The position numbers and the translations under genes are program-made. This document shows positions 56,981 through 64,000 of a stretch of 64,000 bases of DNA, in pieces. Position 1 is the first letter of the stretch. The number at the start of each line of letters is the position of its first letter. This DNA comes from Gilvimarinus gilvus (lineage in GTDB: Bacteria > Pseudomonadota > Gammaproteobacteria > Pseudomonadales > Cellvibrionaceae), in assembly GCF_030518155.1 (NCBI RefSeq), contig NZ_JAULRU010000577.1, positions 1 to 64,000 of the forward strand, given 5' to 3'. The notes below the pieces were generated by a model, which was not told the DNA's origin, ran no database searches, and saw nothing but the letters and a program-made list of their open reading frames with translations.

Positions 56981-57931
56981 TCAGGCGAGCTCCTTACGCA
57001 CCCTTTCAAGCAGGTGTTTGGTCGCACGAATACCATCTTCGGCCGACATATCGTGACCTTCGTACTCAATCCCCACATGGCCCGTGTAACCCGCCGCTTT
57101 CACCAGCTTGAATATCCGATGGAAATCAATATCGGGCTCATTGCCATTTTTATCGAAACGAAACGCCTTGGCGCTAACAGCACCTGCATAGGGCATTAGA
57201 TCCGCCACGCCCTGGTAAATATCGTACTGTTTGACACAGGGGGAATCCCACAGGTCGCCTGAAGCACGCTGATAACAAAAGTTACCAAAATCTGGCATCG
57301 ACCCACAAAATGGCGAGTCAACTTCTTTTAGTACCGCTGCCAGCATCGCCCCGTGTGATGAATAACCACCATGATTTTCCACCAGAATTTTAATATTGCG
57401 GTCTGCGCCATACTCGCCGAGCTCAGCCATACTCTCGACCGACGTTCGATGCCAGTCCTCAGCACTGCCGGAACCATGCAAATTCACCCGAATACTGTGA
57501 CAACCTAGCTGCGCCGCGGCATCAACCCACTTATGATGATTGAGAACCGCCTGCTTACGGCGTTTCTCATCGGCGACCGAAAGGTCTCCTTCGCCGTCGA
57601 TCATAATCAATAAGCTTTCTACATCGTGATCTAGAGCGCGCTGTTTAAGCTCATTCAAAAAAGCTGTATCTTTGGCTTTATCCATGAAAAATTGATTGAC
57701 GTACTCAACAGCACCTATATCAAAGCTGGTTCGCGCCACTGCGGGAAAATCCAACGGGCTTAACGATTTATCGAAAAAGGATTTATTGAGAGACCACTGC
57801 GCCAAAGAGATATCAAAGAAATAAGGCTTGTCGGGCGCCGCAAGCACAGGCACTGCGTTGCTCGCGAGCACGGAGCCCGCCAACAGAGATCCCAATCCAG
57901 CCAAGCACTGACGACGCGAATACTCGGACAT
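56981..57931 (-). CDS. Tat-exported sugar phosphate isomerase/epimerase-like TIM barrel protein
   Basis: 316 residues. The N-terminus SRRQCLAGLGSLLAGSVLASNAVPVLAAP is a twin-arginine signal with a lipobox-like or Ala-x-Ala end. The remainder is an AP endonuclease 2/xylose-isomerase-like TIM barrel: LAQWSLNKSFFDKSLSPLDFPAVARTSFDIGAVEYVNQFF, DVESLLIMIDGEGDLSV, SIRVNLHGSGSAEDW, ILVENHGGYSSHGAML, and HVGIEYEGHDMSAEDG with candidate metal ligands (Glu, Asp, His, Glu). The function is probably on a sugar; substrate unknown. Convergent with the binding-protein gene. Confidence 0.83.
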   Translation of the reverse strand: MSEYSRRQCLAGLGSLLAGSVLASNAVPVLAAPDKPYFFDISLAQWSLNKSFFDKSLSPLDFPAVARTSFDIGAVEYVNQFFMDKAKDTAFLNELKQRALDHDVESLLIMIDGEGDLSVADEKRRKQAVLNHHKWVDAAAQLGCHSIRVNLHGSGSAEDWHRTSVESMAELGEYGADRNIKILVENHGGYSSHGAMLAAVLKEVDSPFCGSMPDFGNFCYQRASGDLWDSPCVKQYDIYQGVADLMPYAGAVSAKAFRFDKNGNEPDIDFHRIFKLVKAAGYTGHVGIEYEGHDMSAEDGIRATKHLLERVRKELA

Positions 57932-58078
57932 ACAATTACCTCACTATTATAGTTTTGCCTATCTTAGTGAAAAGCCGCAACAGATGGAACGCCTTGGTAC
58001 ATATCTTTACCCCAACCACCTTGTGTCACAGCAGCGCTAACGGAGGTCAAGCGCTGGTTTTGCGCTGCCAGCGAGGGC

Positions 58079-58104
58079 ATGTAGGGGGATTCTTGCCCCT
58101 ACAT
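58079..58104. repeat. perfect inverted repeat after the fatty-acid hydroxylase-like gene
   Basis: ATGTAGGGG, eight bases, CCCCTACAT. Lies 25 bases beyond the stop codon. No T tract on the leftward transcript; on the plus strand a short TTTT follows. It is flanked by GCGCTGG/TGCGCTGCCAGCG repeats, so it might be part of a REP-like element or a weak terminator. Confidence 0.5.
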
Positions 58105-58127
58105 TTTCCGCCTCATGCGCTCGCACC

Positions 58128-59060
58128 CTACAATGATCGCAGGCTCTTATTGGAGAAAAATGGCAAAGCCAGTTGCTTCCATAGGGGCAGTGACCTACCC
58201 GTACCATTCCCTACATTGTCAACATCCGCTTGACCACAATACGTGCCGAATACCCGGTCCCAGATTATTAAGACGCAACCAAAGTTCTTGTTACTCTCTG
58301 CGTAATTGAGAGAGTGATGCACTTGATGCAGTTGCGCGGTGGTAAACACCCACCCAAAAACACCCGAGGTTAAGGGCATATTGCAGTGATTTAAATGGAC
58401 AATAGCTATTTTAAAAGCAATGGTTACAGCAATGACATCACCACTCGCCCCAAAAAACGCCAAAGCAATTGCCCCCCCTAAGTTTAGCCCCAAGAACTCT
58501 AATGGATGGGTACGATCCGTTCTCGCAACACTCATTTTCGTTATATGGTGATGGGTGGCGTGTATTCGCCACAAAAATATAAATCGATGCTGGAGCCGAT
58601 GCGACCAGTAACCGATAAATTCCATGGCCAAGGTGGCAAGAAAGGCCATGAACAACAGACCGCCAATAGAGTTAGCCTGAAAAGACCAGGTAAAGCCGAC
58701 ACTGTCCCGCAGTGCCTGAAATACACTGGAAATATGAGGGTCGTAGAACGCCAAATACAATGGTATCCACACGAGCAATGTCCCAAACACCCAGAAGGAA
58801 TCCACCCCCATATCTTTCCAATTAACCCACCAATCCCTGCGCCGTGGAGCGATCCTCTCCAATGCTAGTAATATCGGGTAAGACAGCCATGTAATAAAAC
58901 TTACCACGAGCCACGGATCCACCCAGTGATAAACGCAAGCGGTAGCCGTCAATATGGCACAACCGATGGAAATTAGGGGGGCCGGCAAGGACCACAGGAA
59001 ATACCGAAGCTTTTGGCGGCTTATGGGATTTACTTGTTCGTGCACTGTACAAGTAGACAT
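58128..59060 (-). CDS. integral membrane fatty acid hydroxylase / sterol desaturase family protein
   Basis: 310 residues from the ATG at 59060, which overlaps the TPR gene stop (TGATG) and has GAGG at 8 bases. About four membrane segments. The di-iron histidine clusters are visible: HRLQH (HxxxH), HATHHH (HxxHH), and LHQVHHSLNY (HxxHH). Such enzymes hydroxylate or desaturate lipids using O2 and di-iron. Substrate unknown. Translational coupling to the TPR gene suggests a joint function. Confidence 0.86.
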   Translation of the reverse strand: MSTCTVHEQVNPISRQKLRYFLWSLPAPLISIGCAILTATACVYHWVDPWLVVSFITWLSYPILLALERIAPRRRDWWVNWKDMGVDSFWVFGTLLVWIPLYLAFYDPHISSVFQALRDSVGFTWSFQANSIGGLLFMAFLATLAMEFIGYWSHRLQHRFIFLWRIHATHHHITKMSVARTDRTHPLEFLGLNLGGAIALAFFGASGDVIAVTIAFKIAIVHLNHCNMPLTSGVFGWVFTTAQLHQVHHSLNYAESNKNFGCVLIIWDRVFGTYCGQADVDNVGNGTGRSLPLWKQLALPFFSNKSLRSL

Positions 59061-60733
59061 CACAGAATCCTCGACTGACGAATTGTAATGTCGGCCCATT
59101 GCCAACTCGCATCGAACTTTGCCTTGACCTGTGCGGCTTCTTTCTCTGCTCCCTGTTTTTGCAACGCTTGATACAGGCCCAATAAAGACCAGCCATTATT
59201 CGGGAATGTTTGCAGGTCTTGTCTATAAACCGCTGCAGCTCGCTGATAATCGCCGGCATCTATTAGAACGGCCCCCAGCGATTGGCGTACCGGGTAGTGC
59301 CAATCGGAGGGTTCGTCATAGTTCAGAGCGTCCTCCATCGCAATAGCGGCCTCGAACATTTCAATTGATCGTGCGTAATGCCCTGCCTTACCCTCAATTT
59401 CGCCCTCGAGGACGAGCGCCGCAATACTGACAATACTTTGGGCATCGTTAATATCCCATACCGTAACGTCTTTGAGGTCGTCATCGGCGGCGAGTGTTTG
59501 CAGTACCGATAGTTCCAGACGGGCGCGATCGAGCTGATTGCTCGCGACAAACGCGACTCCGCGAGCGTAATGCCAGATACCCAGCGGGTACTTCAAATCG
59601 AGATTAGGCTTTTGCGCGGCGAATATCTTTTGCCACTGGCCAAAACGTACATAGGCATAAAGGGGCGTGACCCAGTAATGCTGCAGCGTACCCAGCCCTG
59701 GCTCCAGCATTAGCTCCGTATCAATATGGCTCGCCATGTGTTCGGCCGCCGAAATCGCTTTGGCGCTGCTACCCTGCATTGTCGCCATGGCCCACAGGAA
59801 ATGCCGGTTATGGGGCACGTACGCAACCGGGTAAACCCCTTGAGCCTTGCACTGAGCGATGTAGTTATCATCTACTTGCATTGCCTTTTCATTGGCAATA
59901 ACGCCATCTTGGTAACGGCCAACGCGTAAATATATGTGCGATGGCATGTGCACCAAATGTCCTGCCCCCGGCACCAGATCTCGCAATGTGTCTGCGTAAG
60001 CTTCCGCAGCCTCAGGACTCTTGGAAGCCTCAACCGCGTGAATATAATAGTGAATAAGCCCCGCATGTCTGGGATGTTCACTCAACCCCTGTGTGAGAAT
60101 CTCTAAGATTTGGGGCGTCCACTCCTTTGGCCTGCCGTCACTGTGCCAGTAATCCCACGCATGTATCACCATCAATGATTCAGCCAGCAGTGTCATCACG
60201 TTAGGATCGCTAGGGTATTTTGTCGCAACCTTCAACATAGCATCTGCATATGCGGCGTCTAGCGTTTGGCGATCGGCCATTGTTTCGTCACTCGAGTATC
60301 GCGACGCGAGTGCCATTATCAGATCTCGCTCTTTTGCGGATGCGTACTCTAGCCGCTCCATTGCAGACTCAATGGCAGCAAGTGCGGGCGCGACCGAATC
60401 AGCCTCCATTGCTCCATTGATATTGGGGCCAAGTACGAGCGCTTGCCCCCAATAGGCCATTGGCAAGTTTGGCTCAAGCTCTGCAACTTGCCGAAAGGAT
60501 CGACCGGCCTCTAAATGGTTGAAGCCATAAGTTAATGCCACGGCCTGATTGAAGTAAGCCTGCGCCATGGGCTGCTCTGTATCTATCGCGAACTCATGCT
60601 GCCCCATACCTTCGAGCAACGGAGCTATTTGCCCTGCAAATAATGAAGGTGCTTTGTCTAGTGCACTAACACTTGCAGGCCAATGCAAGCTGGCAATTGT
60701 GAAAATAACAGTGGCGAACCTTAGAAATTTCAT
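59060..60733 (-). CDS. exported TPR-repeat protein
   Basis: 557 residues with a signal peptide (1-24, ending VSA). At least several TPR units, e.g. AYFNQAVALTYGFNHLEAGRSFRQVAELEPNLPMAYWG and AAAVYRQDLQTFPNNGWSLLGLYQALQKQG. The middle contains histidine-rich segments (HAWDYWH, HAGLIHYYIHAVEAS, HLVHMPSHIYLRVGRY), typical of a family of bacterial TPR proteins that I know only as conserved hypotheticals. Stop overlaps the next gene by TGATG. Confidence 0.8.
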   Translation of the reverse strand: MKFLRFATVIFTIASLHWPASVSALDKAPSLFAGQIAPLLEGMGQHEFAIDTEQPMAQAYFNQAVALTYGFNHLEAGRSFRQVAELEPNLPMAYWGQALVLGPNINGAMEADSVAPALAAIESAMERLEYASAKERDLIMALASRYSSDETMADRQTLDAAYADAMLKVATKYPSDPNVMTLLAESLMVIHAWDYWHSDGRPKEWTPQILEILTQGLSEHPRHAGLIHYYIHAVEASKSPEAAEAYADTLRDLVPGAGHLVHMPSHIYLRVGRYQDGVIANEKAMQVDDNYIAQCKAQGVYPVAYVPHNRHFLWAMATMQGSSAKAISAAEHMASHIDTELMLEPGLGTLQHYWVTPLYAYVRFGQWQKIFAAQKPNLDLKYPLGIWHYARGVAFVASNQLDRARLELSVLQTLAADDDLKDVTVWDINDAQSIVSIAALVLEGEIEGKAGHYARSIEMFEAAIAMEDALNYDEPSDWHYPVRQSLGAVLIDAGDYQRAAAVYRQDLQTFPNNGWSLLGLYQALQKQGAEKEAAQVKAKFDASWQWADITIRQSRIL

Positions 60734-61015
60734 CCCTTTTCCCCTAAATTTGAGGCCGCCTTATCAGCCGCGACCGTATAGAACAGACCATTAGGCTCGA
60801 ACAGCTAACGCTGCAGCGCCGAGCTCAAGGCTCCTTGCAAGCGTCGAATACCCTCCCAAACCATAGGGGAACCCCACACACATAACATAATGAAACACTA
60901 ACGATTCGCTAATAATCAGCTCTACGCGTGTAACGATGGTATAAAGGTGGAAACAATGGCGTTAAACTCGAGCGAGATGGAACAGAGGCTGCGGCTATAA
61001 TGTATGGAGCGGATC

Positions 61016-62878
61016 ATGATCGTGCGATACAACAATATTGAGATCGACCTGGAACAATTCCGCATTACCAACGCCGGCCAGGAAGTCACCGTTGAGCCCA
61101 AGGTTTTCGATACTATTGCGTATCTAGTCAAGAACCAAAGCCGCATGGTGACGCGAGATGAGCTTTTTGAAACTGTGTGGGAGGGGCGCCAAGTCTCGGA
61201 TGCCACCCTGAGCAACCACATTAAAAACGCACGCAAAGCGCTAGACGACGACGGAGAGCGACAACAGGTCATTAAAACCGTCAGAGGGCGTGGGTATCAG
61301 TTCATCGCGCAATTATCGGGAGTTCAAGAAGAGGATAAACAGGAAGTAGCACCTTCCTCGGAACCCCTGACTACAGCACACACCAGGCCGCTTAGAATAC
61401 TCGCCTTTATCGCGACAGCGCTGCTCGTTGGTAGCATTACCTTTTGGCAGTGGCCGAGCCCGCAAAAATCTGAAAAACCCTACATCATCGTTTTGCCGTT
61501 TTCGGTTTCGAGCAACAACAGTGAGACTTGGGCACCATTTGCCGACCAGATCACTCGTGAACTCATACAGCACTTGCGTAAGATTGCGGGGACTCGCGTA
61601 GTGCCCCCACCCTCAGCGTTTACATTTAAAGACAACAAGACGCGCGGCTTTATTCGAAACCAGTTGCCTGAAGTCAATTATGTTCTGGATGGTGTTGTCA
61701 GCGAAGCGAGTACCGGGGGAATACGCATTAGCGTAGAGCTTGAGAATCTATTAACGGGCAGCCTAGTATGGGATAAAGATTTTGATATCAACGTTAGCGA
61801 TGCCAATGTCTTTACCGTTCAATCGAGCATTGCCGAGTCGGTGTCAGACGCACTAAAAGTCAGCATACTGTCTAAAGTGCAACGTCAACTGGCACAAGCG
61901 CCTACGACAAGCATTGAGGCGTATGAGTTATACATCAATGGCCAATACCAATTTTCGCTCCTGAGTCACGAATCGGTACAGCAAGCGATTGAACTGTTTG
62001 ACCAAGCCATAGCACTAGACCCCCTATTTGAAGAAGCTTTGGTGGCCCGCTCCAACGCCTACCGAATACTAATGAATGTCTTCGAAATACCTAAAGATGT
62101 ATTGCCAAAAGTAATTTCGGCAAGCATCGATGTCCTGGATGTAAACCCCCAGTCGGCCTACGCACGCTCATCTCTCGGTGTAGCCTACGTACATGCCTGG
62201 CTATGGAACGATGCATGGAAAATGCTAAGCGAAGCAAGAAAAAGAGACCCTGATTTAGCCCTGACAGAGCTGGGGTTCAGTTTGTACTATTCCGCGATTG
62301 GTGATTTCAGCGCTCTGCACAAATCGGTACAACGAGCCAGCGAGCTAGACCCGCTCAATCCTGAAATCGCCGAATGGGGAATGTGGGCGTTAATGATGGC
62401 TAACGAGCTGGAAGCAGCCAGCGACTGGGGAAAGAAGATGTACGCACTGCACCCCAAAAACCCCTATATGGTTTTGAGCTTAGCCGTCAATGAAACCATG
62501 AAGGGCAATTACGAGGCTGGCATCAAATGGGCCGAGCAAGGTGTTAACATGAGCAACCGCATACCTTTCTCGCTGATTATACTGGCTCAAGCATATGCAG
62601 CGGCGGGCACCACGGCACAAATACCGGCACTTATTGCAGAAGCTGAGGCGGCAAATGAATACATGTGCCCTTATGAAACCGCCGTTATCTACTCCCTGTT
62701 AGGGCAACCCGACATTGCCTTTGGGTTACTCAACGAAGCCGTAGCATATCGATCAAATTGTTTAATGTTCACACGCCATGATCCACGCTTACAGCCGTTA
62801 AGAAATGACCCTAGGTATGACCACTTATTAGAGCGCTTGAATCTTACCGATGAAGATATTCTCTCTTACTCTAAGTAG
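61016..62878 (+). CDS. CadC-like membrane transcriptional regulator with TPRs
   Basis: 620 residues from ATG 61016 (GGAG at 6 bases; an in-frame ATG four codons upstream is also possible). N-terminal OmpR-type winged helix (IEIDLEQFRITNAGQEVTVEPKVFDTIAYLVKNQSRMVTRDELFETVW, RQQVIKTVRGRGYQFIAQL; about 5-100), one transmembrane segment (ILAFIATALLVGSITFWQW, about 130-148), a periplasmic TolB-like segment (YIIVLPFSVSSNNSETWAPFADQITRELIQHL) and TPRs (about 300-600). ToxR/CadC class regulators bind DNA while anchored in the membrane. Divergent from the TPR/hydroxylase pair, so those may be its targets (inference). Confidence 0.9.
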   Translation: MIVRYNNIEIDLEQFRITNAGQEVTVEPKVFDTIAYLVKNQSRMVTRDELFETVWEGRQVSDATLSNHIKNARKALDDDGERQQVIKTVRGRGYQFIAQLSGVQEEDKQEVAPSSEPLTTAHTRPLRILAFIATALLVGSITFWQWPSPQKSEKPYIIVLPFSVSSNNSETWAPFADQITRELIQHLRKIAGTRVVPPPSAFTFKDNKTRGFIRNQLPEVNYVLDGVVSEASTGGIRISVELENLLTGSLVWDKDFDINVSDANVFTVQSSIAESVSDALKVSILSKVQRQLAQAPTTSIEAYELYINGQYQFSLLSHESVQQAIELFDQAIALDPLFEEALVARSNAYRILMNVFEIPKDVLPKVISASIDVLDVNPQSAYARSSLGVAYVHAWLWNDAWKMLSEARKRDPDLALTELGFSLYYSAIGDFSALHKSVQRASELDPLNPEIAEWGMWALMMANELEAASDWGKKMYALHPKNPYMVLSLAVNETMKGNYEAGIKWAEQGVNMSNRIPFSLIILAQAYAAAGTTAQIPALIAEAEAANEYMCPYETAVIYSLLGQPDIAFGLLNEAVAYRSNCLMFTRHDPRLQPLRNDPRYDHLLERLNLTDEDILSYSK

Positions 62879-62930
62879 GTAGAGACAGTAACAACGGCAG
62901 AATTCAGGGCTATACTTCAGCACCAGGCGG

Positions 62931-62951
62931 CCGCAAGCCCCAAGCTTGCGG
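62931..62951. terminator. hairpin between convergent genes
   Basis: CCGCAAGC, a five-base loop, GCTTGCGG; an eight-base-pair GC-rich stem between the CadC-like gene and the leftward edge gene. No T tract, so Rho-independent function is tentative. Confidence 0.45.
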
Positions 62952-62965
62952 CATTGCCTGCTCAG

Positions 62966-64000
62966 CTAGGGCAATTGGAACTGCACCAGTGGCGGTGTTT
63001 CCTGAGCATCTTCATGATCACCTATTAGATACAGCATGTTATTCTCAATAAAAAGATCGCTGGGCTCTTCTACCGCCTCAGAGGCAACCGAGTACACCTC
63101 TTCGATTTCTCCAGACGTGGATAACTTCAGCACCTGACGATACTGCTCAGACAAGACATAGACACTACCTTGGTAATAACTAACCCCCACAACATCGTAC
63201 ATTGAAACAGGCAAGTCAACTTCTTGGTTGCTAAATACAGGTGTTCTCGATAGGGGAATGAATCCGTCATCAACGATAATAAGCTCGCTCGTTTGATCGC
63301 TTGCCTCGTGATTAACAAAATAGAATTGGTTCTGCTCGGTATCGCCCCCCATGCCGGCAAAACGAAGTATTTCATTGTCTTGCCCTACAATGTTCATTTG
63401 GTATTCAGCCACTTTGGGATGCTCTGGCAGCGACATTGACAACTGCGCTACGTAGCCCTCATCGTTTAAAACAAATATGGCCTCATCGGTTCCGCTGATA
63501 GCTTCTGTACAGCCCTGGTTGCAAAGTGTGTGTTCATACACCACTTCGATGCGAGCTAAGACATCGAATGAGGCATCCAGTTTAAACACCTCGGATTGAT
63601 CTGTAAGTACATACCAGAAACCCTCCTGAGAACGCCAAAGTCCCGATGGCTGACGAATAACATCGGGTAAAGTCATTCGGTCAACTTCGTTAAGGGTCAC
63701 CGTTGCAGGTAAAGGCGGCTCATCGCGCTGCTGCTTATCCGCCAGAACAATCAAATTATTGTCAGACGAGTCAATGCTGACCACGACTCGCCCATCGGGC
63801 AAAATATCGAGGTCGCTTACAGGCAGGCCCGCGAGCTCTGGAACTAACCAGCTGTAAAGCCTATTCATACTATCGAGGGTGTCAAACATATGCACCCTAA
63901 CGGCTTGATTGTCAGCCTCCATAAGGTACAAGTGCCCCTCAAAGAAAGCCACTCCCGCCAGTTCTCCACTCACAGACAGCTCGTAATCTGTATATTCCGC
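62966..64000 (-). CDS. partial gene at right edge: beta-propeller-like protein
   Basis: The frame is open to the last base of the window, so the start lies outside; about 344 codons are visible. The GTG at 63973 is inside the frame and is probably not the real start. Repeated blades such as GVAFFEGHLYLMEADNQAVRVHMFDTL, LDILPDGRVVVSIDSSDNNLIVLAD and GVSYYQGSVYVLSEQYRQVLKLSTSGEIEEVYSVA suggest a beta-propeller of the SdiA-regulated/NHL kind. Cys pair in TLCNQGCTEA. No enzymatic motif is visible. Confidence 0.65.
   Translation of the reverse strand, partial: AEYTDYELSVSGELAGVAFFEGHLYLMEADNQAVRVHMFDTLDSMNRLYSWLVPELAGLPVSDLDILPDGRVVVSIDSSDNNLIVLADKQQRDEPPLPATVTLNEVDRMTLPDVIRQPSGLWRSQEGFWYVLTDQSEVFKLDASFDVLARIEVVYEHTLCNQGCTEAISGTDEAIFVLNDEGYVAQLSMSLPEHPKVAEYQMNIVGQDNEILRFAGMGGDTEQNQFYFVNHEASDQTSELIIVDDGFIPLSRTPVFSNQEVDLPVSMYDVVGVSYYQGSVYVLSEQYRQVLKLSTSGEIEEVYSVASEAVEEPSDLFIENNMLYLIGDHEDAQETPPLVQFQLP

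Overview
The window is a stretch of chromosome from a gammaproteobacterium, most likely Cellvibrionales or a close relative (inference). The evidence is the housekeeping synteny (rimP-nusA-infB-rbfA-truB-rpsO-pnp behind an initiator tRNA; tyrS, an M23 endopeptidase, anmK, erpA and argC next to a probable rRNA operon, an order I recall from Pseudomonas), a gammaproteobacterial DUF3094 gene, and a fused BioH-BioC protein. Base composition looks even, about half G+C by eye. I see no transposase, integrase, phage gene or CRISPR array.

Layout. 1-7200: two leftward promoters with GC-rich discriminators (probably rRNA), tyrS, M23 peptidase, anmK, erpA, bactofilin, a membrane-anchored coiled-coil protein, argC. 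7300-10630: hemJ, thiD, thiE, hemL, all rightward (cofactor synthesis). 10630-13380: a leftward PilZ/DUF1631 pair. 13690-21720: a guanidine-assimilation operon, with a candidate sigma-54 promoter, a guanidine-I (ykkC) riboswitch, an ABC importer, two DUF1989 proteins (carboxyguanidine deiminase CgdA/CgdB type) and a biotin-dependent urea/guanidine carboxylase. The expected allophanate hydrolase gene is not next to it. 21790-25200: a lipoprotein with four FAS1 domains, divergent from an ECF sigma factor and its ChrR-type zinc anti-sigma factor. Three TGATC(C/T)-N18-TA elements lie in the shared intergenic region, which suggests the FAS1 lipoprotein is a regulon member. 25280-34590: pnp, rpsO, truB, rbfA, infB, nusA, rimP and the initiator tRNA with a strong promoter. 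34730-36640: small proteins. 36820-41580: two back-to-back short tandem-repeat arrays at the end of the biotin operon bioB-bioF-bioHC-bioD; a BirA-type operator overlaps the bioB promoter. 41580-45140: comF, a YihE/SrkA kinase, cysE and a DUF1080 protein. 45330-50840: a TetR repressor divergent from an RND efflux adaptor and pump, with two matching operators. Directly behind the pump is the collapsed remnant of an outer-membrane efflux gene.

50900-64000 is more accessory: an HD-domain protein, a fragment resembling a solute-binding protein, a large heme-binding/HEAT-repeat dehydrogenase-like lipoprotein, a small protein with a duplicated VYRGQV motif, a periplasmic binding-like protein, a Tat-exported TIM-barrel protein, a membrane fatty-acid hydroxylase-like enzyme translationally coupled to a TPR protein, a divergent CadC-like regulator with TPRs, and a partial gene at the right edge.

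The most interesting items are the guanidine operon without its last enzyme, the sigma/ChrR/FAS1 module with its shared promoter motif, the efflux remnant, and the repeat array at the bioD stop codon. Everything here was read by eye without database searches; family names rest on recognised motifs and synteny.
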